Notes: generated by a model from the sequence alone, not told the origin. A DNA stretch of 6,610 nucleotides from Verrucomicrobiia bacterium (GCA_017880715.1 JADGRT010000177.1:1-6610); one strand, 5' to 3'. Counted from the first letter of the stretch, positions 1-6,475 are shown. Made by a program: numbers and translations.

Positions 1-120
1 CGACTGCCCGAAACGCCGCAAGTGTTAGCTGATTCCAATACCGTGGAAATCGAGGCTAGGCCGCCATCGCAACCGGATAGCAGACACCATCGCCCGCTGG
101 AGGCAAGGGGGCGCCGGTAG
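1..120 (+). CDS. Possible C-terminal tail of an upstream gene (partial)
   Basis: The frame starting at base 1 stays open for 39 codons and stops at TAG 118-120. The other two forward frames close within about 30 bases. The peptide is hydrophilic and rich in Pro and Arg (it ends LEARGRR), with no motif I recognise. If real, it is the last 39 residues of a protein beginning left of the window, ending just before the permease remnant. An open frame of this length also arises by chance at this GC content, so the call is weak. The sequence left of the window would settle it. Confidence 0.25.
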   Translation, partial: RLPETPQVLADSNTVEIEARPPSQPDSRHHRPLEARGRR

Positions 121-124
121 TGCT

Positions 125-695
125 ATGGAAAAAATCGGAATCCATCGTCCACGCAATGTGGATTGGAAGCGGGCGGCGGGATTGCTTTACGGCGATTGGG
201 GCACCAGCAAGGCATACGTTATCGGCCTGGCTTTTGCGGCGGCGGCCTTTTCTTCACTTTGCCAACCTGACGGGCGTCATGAAACTCGACAAAGGCGCCA
301 CGCTGGACAAGCCGTCGGTGGCGGAGACGGCGCGCTGGGCGATTTGGCCGGTGGCGATCGAGGTGGTGCTGGGAACCACCCTCCTGGGGTGGGCCATGCT
401 GTCGATGCCCCACTCGATGGCATCGGCCTTGCACGACCGGCAGAGTGACATGGTGCGGTTTCTGGCGGAACATTACGGGACCCTCACGCTCGGGCCCACC
501 CTGGGTAGCCTGTTCGGCGCGGTTACGGGCGCCGTGATTGGCTTGCTGCTGTTGAGCGCGGTGAATACGGCCCTATCCGCGCTGATTCTGGGAGCGACTC
601 ATCGCCGCATGTTGGTGGGCATTCTGAAAGGCGACGTGGTCACCGAAGTGGCCCGTCATCTGCCCGAGAATATCCAGTTGCTGATACACGGGTAG
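125..695 (+). pseudogene. Remnant of an APC-family amino-acid permease with C-terminal Usp domain
   Basis: Three pieces of one protein lie in the correct order. From ATG 125 the frame reads a typical permease N-terminus, with RAAGLLYGDWGTSKAYVIGL leading into the first membrane span, and is sensible to about base 257. It then becomes a Gly/Arg-rich nonsense frame that closes at 448. From about base 258 a different frame carries FANLTGVMKLDKG, two hydrophobic spans (WPVAIEVVLGTTLLGWAM, and LFGAVTGAVIGLLLLSAV) and NTALSAL, the middle of such permeases. At about 582-590 this passes, in frame, into LGATHRRMLVGILKGDVV and ends ENIQLLIHG at TAG 693-695. That is the glycine-rich ATP-binding end of a Usp domain, as in APC permeases fused to Usp. 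From recall, intact relatives have roughly 600 residues or more; fewer than 200 codons remain, so most membrane spans and most of the Usp domain are gone. The gene cannot make a working transporter. An alternative, a short new membrane protein read from 120 or 279, is less likely. Confidence 0.8.
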
Positions 696-761
696 GCGGC
701 CGGCTTTCGTAATTTTCCAAGTTTCGGTTGCCAAGCTCGGCATCTGGACTATCTTTTCCAT

Positions 762-971
762 ATGGATTGGCAGGATTTTGTTTCGTTTTTTATGGTGGCG
801 ATGACCGCCGGCTGGTTTTTGCTGGGGAAAAAGCTGCGCGCGCGGCGTCCGATCCTGAACCGGTTGAGCGACTGCGGTTGCAGCTTTTCCAGCCCCGATG
901 CGACGGGTCCATCCATTCGGTTTCATGCCAAAAAGGGCGAGCCGCGACAAATAATGTTGATATATAAATAA
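762..971 (+). CDS. Small single-span membrane protein with a CxC motif
   Basis: This encodes 69 residues from ATG 762 to TAA 969-971. Residues 5-22 form one hydrophobic segment (DFVSFFMVAMTAGWFLLG), followed by a basic stretch (KKLRARR, 23-29) that should stay in the cytoplasm. Then come a Cys pair, C38-G-C40, a Ser/Pro-rich turn, and a short strand-like tail (SIRFHAKKGE). The layout of a short anchor, positive cluster and Cys motif resembles small Cys-rich membrane proteins such as the FeoB-associated family, but the Cys spacing does not match a family I can name. A role in metal or redox binding is only a guess. No clear Shine-Dalgarno site precedes the ATG. It lies 66 nt after the permease remnant and 50 nt before hsp20, which has its own promoter. 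A second frame from 728 overlaps it but looks like a shadow. Confidence 0.6.
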   Translation: MDWQDFVSFFMVAMTAGWFLLGKKLRARRPILNRLSDCGCSFSSPDATGPSIRFHAKKGEPRQIMLIYK

Positions 972-981
972 CCTGCCGCCC

Positions 982-1008
982 TTGATCCCGTCCCACTTGT
1001 GATATACT
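982..1008 (+). promoter_or_regulatory. Probable sigma-70-type extended -10 promoter for hsp20
   Basis: TGATATACT at 1000-1008 is an extended -10 element (TGn followed by TATACT, one mismatch to TATAAT). TTGATC at 982-987 is a possible -35 at a short 15-nt spacing, which an extended -10 can tolerate. Transcription would start near 1014-1016, only a few bases before ATG 1022. No CIRCE inverted repeat or sigma-32-like element is seen here, so heat control is not evident from the sequence. Confidence 0.5.
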
Positions 1009-1021
1009 TTCGCTTTGTTCT

Positions 1022-1453
1022 ATGGCCATGAGACAAGCAAGCACCGCGTCGTATTACGAGAAACGCATGTCCGTTTCCAAAGGGCGGGAGGCTTCCTGCG
1101 AGACCTACTGGGTTCCCAATACGGATGTCTATAGGGCCGAAAGCGGCTTGGTCATCAAGGTGGAGCTGGCTGGCATTCGACGGGAGGATTTGGAACTGAG
1201 CGCCGAAGATCAGCGTCTGACCATCAGCGGTTACCGGTCGGATTGCTGCCGTTCCGCCCACGCGAAGTGCGAATTTCTCGTCATGGAAATCAACTACGGC
1301 CATTTCGAAAGCATCATTCAAGTGCGGGAAGGTTACGACCTGACCGGCGCGCGGGCCGCTTATCAGAATGGTTTCCTGCGAATCGACGTGCCGGCGCGGA
1401 ATCATCCCCGATCCAAACTCCACACCGTCCCCATCGAGAACGACGAGGCGTAA
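1022..1453 (+). CDS. hsp20: Hsp20/alpha-crystallin family small heat-shock protein
   Basis: This is an ATP-independent cytoplasmic holdase that binds unfolding proteins and keeps them soluble for refolding chaperones. The 143 residues have a short N-terminal arm (1-29), an alpha-crystallin domain (about 30-125) and a short tail. Family landmarks are the opening strands PNTDVYRAESGLVIKVELAG (32-51), REDLELS (54-60), RLTISG (65-70) and the signature AAYQNGFLRIDVP (112-124). V136-P137-I138 in the tail fits the I/V-x-I/V motif that docks into a neighbouring subunit during oligomer assembly. Four Cys (26, 75, 76, 83) are unusual for this family; three sit in the loop where most Hsp20s carry an Arg/Glu-rich segment. 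Starts at 1022, 1028 and 1067 are all possible. I keep 1022, but with the promoter at 1000-1008 it would be nearly leaderless, and 1067 (MSVSKG) would still leave the full domain. Confidence 0.9.
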   Translation: MAMRQASTASYYEKRMSVSKGREASCETYWVPNTDVYRAESGLVIKVELAGIRREDLELSAEDQRLTISGYRSDCCRSAHAKCEFLVMEINYGHFESIIQVREGYDLTGARAAYQNGFLRIDVPARNHPRSKLHTVPIENDEA

Positions 1454-1492
1454 TCTCCGCGGGGGACTATCTTCTAGCGAAGCAACGCATGA

Positions 1493-1516
1493 CGCAGGCT
1501 GCCTGAATCGCCTGCG
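1493..1516 (+). other. Hairpin between hsp20 and the beta-propeller gene
   Basis: CGCAGGC (1493-1499) and GCCTGCG (1510-1516) are perfect 7-bp inverted arms around a 10-nt loop. No T-run follows on either strand, so it is not a standard intrinsic terminator. It lies in the 5' leader of the exported-protein gene, 26 nt before its ribosome-binding site, and might act as an attenuating or mRNA-stabilising structure. Chance is a fair alternative at this GC content. Confidence 0.3.
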
Positions 1517-1541
1517 GTCAACATCACCCATCCAATTTTGC

Positions 1542-1546
1542 AGGAG
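1542..1546 (+). promoter_or_regulatory. Ribosome-binding site fixing the start at 1553
   Basis: AGGAG lies 6 nt before ATG 1553, ideal spacing. It decides the start: the frame is also open from TTG 1538, but that start would place the site inside the coding region and put five extra residues before the signal peptide. This is the only clear Shine-Dalgarno site among the genes of the window. Confidence 0.8.
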
Positions 1547-1552
1547 CAGCCT

Positions 1553-4500
1553 ATGAAAACGGCGAACCGGCCGGTCCGAAATGTGTCTCATCCGCTCACC
1601 ACCGCAAGTCTGGTTGCGGGGTTGTTCCTGACGCCCACCTTGGCGCCAACGCTTCGGGGCGGGGACAACTTGTCCCCAGAAAAGCCATGTTCATACGCGG
1701 ACCTGGGCCCAGACTGTGCCCGCCCCGACGGCATAATCCCCCAGCTTTCGACTCGCTACCGGCTGCCGGTCCCGTTGTGCTTTGAACCAAACCAGGGACC
1801 GGCGCCCGGCGCCGTTGGTTTCATCTCGCGCCTTGGCCACCAGGTCTTGCGGCTGGAGCCCGCTGGCCTGTCCGTGAACTGGCCGGAACAATCGCCGGGG
1901 GCCGCCCTGCGCATCCGTTTTCTGGAAAGCAATCCGGAAACGGTTCTGGAAGGAATGGATTCCCTGCCGGGCCACATTAATTACTTGACTTCTGAAAATC
2001 AATCTCAATGGCGCACCCAAGTTCCCCTCTTCGCCAAAGTCCAATGTCGCGGTGTTTATCCCGGCATCGATCTGGTTTATTATGGCCGGCAACAGCAGCT
2101 CGAATACGACTGGATCCTCGCTCCCGGCGCCGATCCGCGAAAGATCCAACTGGCTCTCGACGGCGTGGTGGATGCCACCGTGGATTCGCAAGGCAATCTG
2201 GTATTGAACACGGCCGGCGGAACCTTGATTCAGCGCAAGCCGGTCGCCTATCAGATTCTTCAGGGACGGCGGCGCGACCTCGAAGGCCGCTATGTGCTGA
2301 GCGCTCCCGGCGAAGCGCGGCCATCCGCCATTCCCCATTACCAGGTGGGCTTCCAAGTGGCCGCCTACGATCGTTCCCAGCCGCTGATCATCGATCCTGT
2401 CATCTCGCTGGCCACCTGTTTGGGCGGCGACGGACCCGACCAGGCTTACAGCGTGGCCACGGACGCGGCGGGCAATATCTACGTTGCCGGTCAAACTGCC
2501 TCCGCTAATTTTCCGGTCACCCATGGACTGTCGCTCAAGCCATCCGGCAATTTCGACGTGTTCGTGACCAAGCTTACGTCCGCCGGGGAACTCGTGTTTT
2601 CCACTTATCTGGGTGGCAGCGGTAATGACCGCGGTTACCACCTGGCCTTGGACAACGCGGGGAGTTGCATCATTGTGGGCGTCACCACCTCGACCAATTT
2701 TCCCGTTCAAGCGGCGGTGCAACCCAAGTTCGGCGGAGGCGACCGCGATGGTTTTATCGCGAAACTGTCCGCCGATGGATCCGCGCTGGTTTATGCCACG
2801 TACCTGGGCGGCAGCGGCAGCGACGATCTGACGGATGTGGCGGTGGATCGTGACGGCAATGCCTATGTGGCCGGCGACTCGGCCTCGGCGGACTTCCCGG
2901 TAGTAGCCGCCCTGCAAAGCGAAAACCATGGCGACTTCGATGCGGTGGTGGCCAAACTCAGCCCGCAAGGGAACCTGGTGTACTGCACTTATCTGGGAGG
3001 CAGCGGTTTCTATGACAGCGCGATCAGCATTGCCGTGGATGGCGAAGGCAGCGCCCTGGTGACGGGCTACACCTCTTCCGCCGATTTCCCGGCCGTCAAA
3101 CCGCTGCAAGTGGCCAACCGGGGCGGCTATGATGCCTTTATCGCCAAAATCCACCCCCGTGGCACTCATCTGCTTTTCTCCACTTGGCTCGGCGGCAGTA
3201 AAGACGATTACGGCCGCAGCATCGCTCTGGATGGAGCCGGAAATATTTATGTCGCGGGCGACACCTTCTCGACCAATTTTCCCACGGTGAAACCCTTGCA
3301 GGCCGGCCACGGCGGGCGACGCGACGTGTTCGTCGCCAAAATCAAAGGCGACGGATCGGACTTGGTTTATTCCACGTTCCTGGGGGGCAGCGGGGAAGAG
3401 TTGGCCGCGCTCACCGTGACTCCGGCCGGCTATGCCTGTCTCACCGGTGTCACCTCGTCCACTAATTATCCAACCGCTAATCCACTCCAGTCGGCTTTCG
3501 GTGGCGGGACCTGGGACGCCTTTGTAACCGTTATTAATCCTGAAGGTTCGCGTCTTCTCTTCAGCACCTACCTGGGTGGCAGCGGCGATGACCAGGGTTC
3601 AACCATCGTGGCGGACAAGGCGGGCAATATCTATGTCGCGGGTTCCACCACCTCCACCAATTTTCCTCTGACGCAGGCTTTTCAAGGCTCGAAACACGGC
3701 AGCACGCCCGATGCGTTTGTCGTGAAAATTGCCGAAGCGGTCCCGCCGTGGAACGAGGTGACGGCGATTGCGGCCGAGCCGAAACCCGCTGAACCGGTCA
3801 AAGTTGACAAGCCGGACGTTCCTCCCAGCAGTCCAACGACCAGCAACTCGGCGACCCACGCAGCCCCCGGCACACCGCCAGCCACAGTGGAACCGGCGGC
3901 TCCAGCGCCATCCACCCATGCGCCCGTCGTGCCGCCCGCAACGCCAACCGAACCGCCGACGCCCCCGCCAACCACGCCCCACGCTGCCGCTGCTGCCATC
4001 GCTCCAACTCCGGCTGTGCCGGTTGCACCAGCGCCTGACTTCGGTTTTCTGCTCGGCACCAACCTGATCGTCAACGGCGATGCCGAAGCCGATCCGCTGC
4101 CGGCCGGGGGCCGGACGAAAATTAAAATCACCGGCTGGCAAATCGAAGGCAACCTGGCGGTCTTGGCCTATGGCGCTCCCGGGGGATTCCCCGATGCCAA
4201 AACGCCGGGTCCCGCCGAGCGTGGAAGCGGATTCTTCGCCGGCGGTCCTCAAAGCGAAACAACCGCCGCCCGCCAAACGATTGACGCAGCGGCTGCCGCT
4301 GCCGCCATCGACGCTCGTCAAATTGGATTTGTGCTTTCCGGCTATTTGGGCGGCATGGCCGGTCAAGGCGACACGGCCACGCTGAGATGCCTTTTCAAAG
4401 ACGCCAACGAGGTCATTCTGAGCGAATCCACGTTGGGACCGGTCACTCTGGCGGATCGCCAGTTTAGCACCCGATTGCTGGCGCGAACAACTCAGGGCCG

Positions 4501-4624
4501 GGTCCCCGCCGGCACCCGTTCCATGGCGATCATCCTGTCGATGCAGCGCAAAGACGGCGCTTTCAACGATGGTTATGCCGACAATCTGTCCCTGGTGCTC
4601 TCGGGGGATGCCGCAACCCAATAA
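1553..4624 (+). CDS. Exported SBBP-repeat beta-propeller protein with C-terminal beta-sandwich-like domain
   Basis: The 1023-residue protein starts with a basic n-region and a hydrophobic stretch (LTTASLVAGLFL, ending in TPTLAPT), a likely Sec signal peptide with cleavage around residues 30-36. Residues about 70-283 match the DUF7948-type domain that precedes SBBP repeats: FEPNQG (77-82), HINYLTS (141-147), GVYPGIDLVYYG (167-178), LEYDW (183-187) and IIDPV just before the repeats. Residues 284-727 hold seven repeats of about 64 residues with consensus FSTYLGGSG...D.AGNIYVAG.T.STNFP..., enough for one closed seven-bladed propeller. Residues about 728-830 form a Pro/Ala/Thr-rich linker. Residues about 831-1018 (NLIVNGDAEADP, GSGFFAGGP, TLGPVTLADR, DGYADNLSLVLSG) resemble a C-terminal, probably carbohydrate-binding-like domain seen in exported proteins of this sort. 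No PEP-CTERM or membrane anchor follows, so it is likely secreted or loosely surface bound. Ligand and role are unknown; no catalytic motif is seen. Confidence 0.88.
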   Translation: MKTANRPVRNVSHPLTTASLVAGLFLTPTLAPTLRGGDNLSPEKPCSYADLGPDCARPDGIIPQLSTRYRLPVPLCFEPNQGPAPGAVGFISRLGHQVLRLEPAGLSVNWPEQSPGAALRIRFLESNPETVLEGMDSLPGHINYLTSENQSQWRTQVPLFAKVQCRGVYPGIDLVYYGRQQQLEYDWILAPGADPRKIQLALDGVVDATVDSQGNLVLNTAGGTLIQRKPVAYQILQGRRRDLEGRYVLSAPGEARPSAIPHYQVGFQVAAYDRSQPLIIDPVISLATCLGGDGPDQAYSVATDAAGNIYVAGQTASANFPVTHGLSLKPSGNFDVFVTKLTSAGELVFSTYLGGSGNDRGYHLALDNAGSCIIVGVTTSTNFPVQAAVQPKFGGGDRDGFIAKLSADGSALVYATYLGGSGSDDLTDVAVDRDGNAYVAGDSASADFPVVAALQSENHGDFDAVVAKLSPQGNLVYCTYLGGSGFYDSAISIAVDGEGSALVTGYTSSADFPAVKPLQVANRGGYDAFIAKIHPRGTHLLFSTWLGGSKDDYGRSIALDGAGNIYVAGDTFSTNFPTVKPLQAGHGGRRDVFVAKIKGDGSDLVYSTFLGGSGEELAALTVTPAGYACLTGVTSSTNYPTANPLQSAFGGGTWDAFVTVINPEGSRLLFSTYLGGSGDDQGSTIVADKAGNIYVAGSTTSTNFPLTQAFQGSKHGSTPDAFVVKIAEAVPPWNEVTAIAAEPKPAEPVKVDKPDVPPSSPTTSNSATHAAPGTPPATVEPAAPAPSTHAPVVPPATPTEPPTPPPTTPHAAAAAIAPTPAVPVAPAPDFGFLLGTNLIVNGDAEADPLPAGGRTKIKITGWQIEGNLAVLAYGAPGGFPDAKTPGPAERGSGFFAGGPQSETTAARQTIDAAAAAAAIDARQIGFVLSGYLGGMAGQGDTATLRCLFKDANEVILSESTLGPVTLADRQFSTRLLARTTQGRVPAGTRSMAIILSMQRKDGAFNDGYADNLSLVLSGDAATQ
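2402..3733 (+). repeat. Seven in-frame SBBP repeats (propeller blades)
   Basis: The conserved LGG core recurs with its first Gly at protein residues 291, 354, 419, 482, 547, 611 and 675, so the periods are 63, 65, 63, 65, 64 and 64 residues (about 192 bp). Each unit carries (F/Y)(S/A/C)T(Y/W/F)LGGSG, then a (D/N)..G(N/S)..(V/L)(A/T)G strand and a (S/T)(S/A)(T/A)(N/D)(F/Y)P turn, then D(A/V/G)F(V/I) near the end. Unit 1 differs (ATCLGGDG). DNA similarity between units is clear but well diverged, so these are old protein repeats, not a recent tandem amplification. Confidence 0.88.
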
Positions 4625-4627
4625 TCT

Positions 4628-5980
4628 GTGTCACCTTTTCAGGAATCAGGCTGGCGTTCCAGCAGCCCGACCGTCAGTTTGGCCGGGTCCCATGGCTCGA
4701 TTGCGGTTCCCAAGGGAGCCGGTTTTTGGCGCAAAGCACTGGCCTTTTCCGGTCCGGGTTACCTGGTGGCCGTGGGTTACATGGATCCAGGCAACTGGGC
4801 CACCGATCTTGCGGGCGGGTCGAAATTCGGTTACACGCTGCTCAGCGTGGTGCTGCTCTCGAGCCTCATGGCGATCCTCCTGCAATCCCTGGCTGCCAAA
4901 CTGGGGATCGTGACCAGCCGCGATTTGGCCCAGGCCTGTCGCGATCATTATTCGCCCCGGACGCTCATCCCCCAGTGGTTGCTGTGCGAGTTGGCCATCT
5001 GCGCCTGCGACCTGGCCGAAGTCATCGGCTCGGCCATCGCACTGAATCTGCTGTTCAAGCTCCCCCTGGTCTGGGGCGTTTGTCTCACGACGTTGGATGT
5101 GCTGGTGATTTTGTTTCTCCAAAAAAAAGGATTCCGCGTGCTGGAAGCCCTGGTCTTCGTGCTGATCCTGAGCATTGGCGGCTGTTTCCTGATCGAAATA
5201 TTCCTGTCGCGCCCGGACTTGCCCGCCGTGCTCCACGGTTTCGTGCCGCAACTGGAAATTGTTCGCAACCCGGACATGCTCTACCTGGCCATCGGTATCA
5301 TGGGCGCCACGGTCATGCCGCATAATCTCTATCTGCATTCCTCCATTGTGCAGACACGGAAATATGAACAAACCAGCGAAGGCAAACGGGAAGCCATCCG
5401 GTACGCCACCCTGGATTCGGTGGTGGCTCTGATCTTCGCCTTGTTTATCAATGCGAGCATTTTGATAGTTGCCGCCGCGACGTTTCATGTGCGCGGCGCG
5501 TACCAGGTGGCCGAGATTCAGGACGCTCACAAGCTGTTGAGTCCGATGCTGGGTGCCACCATCGCCAGCACCGCCTTCGCCGTGGCCCTGCTGGCGTCGG
5601 GACAAAACTCCACCCTCACCGGCACGCTAGCCGGACAGATCGTGATGGAAGGTTATTTGAATTTTCGCATGCGTCCCTGGCTGCGCCGTCTGATCACTCG
5701 GCTTTTGGCGGTGGTGCCTGCGGCCATCTGCGCCGTCTATTACGGCGAACACGGCACCGCCAAGCTGCTGATCTTCAGTCAGGTGATCCTGAGCCTGCAA
5801 CTCTCCTTCGCTGTCATCCCGCTGGTCCAGTTCACCGGTGACCGCCGCAAAATGGGCGAATTCACCAATCCGCCCTGGCTCAAAGCCCTGGCCTGGACGG
5901 CCTGTGCGCTTATTGTCATCTTGAATGTCAAACTCCTGTTGGACTTTTCGGGAGTTATCGCCTGGTTGGGATTCAAATAA
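4628..5980 (+). CDS. mntH: Nramp-family Mn(2+)/divalent-metal:H+ symporter
   Basis: This inner-membrane importer brings Mn2+ (and often Fe2+ or other divalent ions) into the cell with protons. The 450 residues show about 11 hydrophobic spans. The two metal-site helices are intact: span 1 has D53-P54-G55-N56 (GYMDPGNWATDLAGG) and span 6 has A227-T-V-M230-P-H232-N (GATVMPHNLYLHSS). The Met ligand that favours soft transition metals is present, so this is a metal transporter, not a Met-lacking Nramp-related Mg or Al type. Other family stretches are CDLAEVIGSAIALNLLF and SGQNSTLTGTLAGQIVMEG. GTG 4628 is the most upstream start after the previous stop; it gives an N-terminal tail of about 34 residues before GFWRKALAFSGPGYL, and no Shine-Dalgarno site is visible. 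It begins 3 nt after the beta-propeller gene, suggesting co-transcription or translational coupling. No MntR or Fur box could be recognised. Confidence 0.95.
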   Translation: MSPFQESGWRSSSPTVSLAGSHGSIAVPKGAGFWRKALAFSGPGYLVAVGYMDPGNWATDLAGGSKFGYTLLSVVLLSSLMAILLQSLAAKLGIVTSRDLAQACRDHYSPRTLIPQWLLCELAICACDLAEVIGSAIALNLLFKLPLVWGVCLTTLDVLVILFLQKKGFRVLEALVFVLILSIGGCFLIEIFLSRPDLPAVLHGFVPQLEIVRNPDMLYLAIGIMGATVMPHNLYLHSSIVQTRKYEQTSEGKREAIRYATLDSVVALIFALFINASILIVAAATFHVRGAYQVAEIQDAHKLLSPMLGATIASTAFAVALLASGQNSTLTGTLAGQIVMEGYLNFRMRPWLRRLITRLLAVVPAAICAVYYGEHGTAKLLIFSQVILSLQLSFAVIPLVQFTGDRRKMGEFTNPPWLKALAWTACALIVILNVKLLLDFSGVIAWLGFK

Positions 5981-5993
5981 ACTGCCTTTGGTT

Positions 5994-6425
5994 ATGTATC
6001 GAAAAATCCTGGTAGCTCTGGAAAACAGCTACGCTGACGAAAACCTTCTGCTGCACGTGGCCGAACTGGCCCGTCACGATCAATCCCAGCTTGTGCTGCT
6101 GCATGTCGCCGACGGATGGGCGGCGCGCTGCTTCGACCAACTCCAATTGACGGAATCCGAGGAAATGAAGGAGGATCGCCGCTATCTGGAGTCCACCGCC
6201 GAAAAACTCCGCGCCACCGGCTTGCCGGTGACTGCCCGGCTGGCCCTGGGCAACCCTCCCGACGAGATTCTCAAGGCCGTAGATCTCGAACAATGCGACC
6301 TCATCGCCTTGGGTTCGCATGGACATCGTTATCTCGCCGACATTCTCTACGGCAGCACCATCGCCGAGGTGCGACATAAATCCATCGTTCCCGTTTTGAC
6401 CATACCGGCCGCCAGAAAAAAATAA
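5994..6425 (+). CDS. Universal stress protein (UspA family, ATP-binding type)
   Basis: This is a single-domain cytoplasmic Usp of 143 residues, the normal length; such proteins dimerise and help survival under starvation, oxidative or metal stress. Strand 1 is YRKILVALE (2-10). The nucleotide motif G-2x-G-9x-G-S is complete: G107-S-H-G110, nine residues, then G120-S121, followed by the usual end strand IVPVLTIPA. The Asp normally found at the end of strand 1 is Glu here (E10), a conservative change near the nucleotide. The frame is open from 5925 inside mntH, but ATG 5994 gives the standard Usp start and lies 13 nt after the mntH stop. No Shine-Dalgarno site is seen. The spacing argues for an mntH-usp operon, so this Usp may serve metal or oxidative stress, which is inference. 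Confidence 0.93.
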   Translation: MYRKILVALENSYADENLLLHVAELARHDQSQLVLLHVADGWAARCFDQLQLTESEEMKEDRRYLESTAEKLRATGLPVTARLALGNPPDEILKAVDLEQCDLIALGSHGHRYLADILYGSTIAEVRHKSIVPVLTIPAARKK

Positions 6426-6475
6426 GTCGTCCTCGTCCTCGAAAAAACCGAAAGACGAATCGAGGACGAGGACGA
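6416..6475 (-). terminator. Long hairpin that reads as an intrinsic terminator on the minus strand
   Basis: TCGTCCTCGTCCTCG (6427-6441) and CGAGGACGAGGACGA (6461-6475) pair perfectly over 15 bp around a 19-nt A-rich loop. Read on the minus strand, the stem is followed by C, TTA and then seven T (complement of A 6416-6422), the layout of an intrinsic terminator. Read on the plus strand, it is followed by G/A-rich sequence, so it is a poor terminator for usp, though it may still protect the mRNA 3' end. The T-run overlaps the last codons of usp. This suggests a convergent gene to the right of the window; the alternative is a dispersed hairpin repeat that landed here. Confidence 0.55.

Noticed and set aside
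120..278. GTG 120 as start of an intact 191-residue membrane protein
   Set aside because: Residues before about base 255 in this frame are Arg-rich nonsense, while the frame from ATG 125 over the same bases reads as a genuine permease N-terminus.
1493..1516. Intrinsic terminator of hsp20
   Set aside because: The stem is sound, but no T-run follows, so it is listed only as a hairpin of unknown role.
1538..1552. TTG 1538 as start of the exported protein
   Set aside because: The AGGAG at 1542-1546 is correctly spaced for ATG 1553 and would be inside the coding region otherwise.
1691..3310. Long open frame on the minus strand (539 codons)
   Set aside because: It mirrors the SBBP-repeat gene; the product is low-complexity and repetitive in step with the plus-strand repeats, with no motif. 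Long antisense frames are common opposite GC-rich repeat genes.
3599..4621. Minus-strand open frame of 340 codons
   Set aside because: It is a shadow of the linker and C-terminal domain; its product is Gly/Arg/Trp-rich nonsense, while the plus frame has recognisable domains.
4646..5605. Minus-strand open frame of 319 codons opposite mntH
   Set aside because: The product is rich in Gln, His, Gly and Arg with no fold signature, and mntH on the other strand is certain.
5925..5993. Upstream start for the Usp inside mntH
   Set aside because: It would add 23 residues unlike any Usp; ATG 5994 gives the standard YRKILVALE start.
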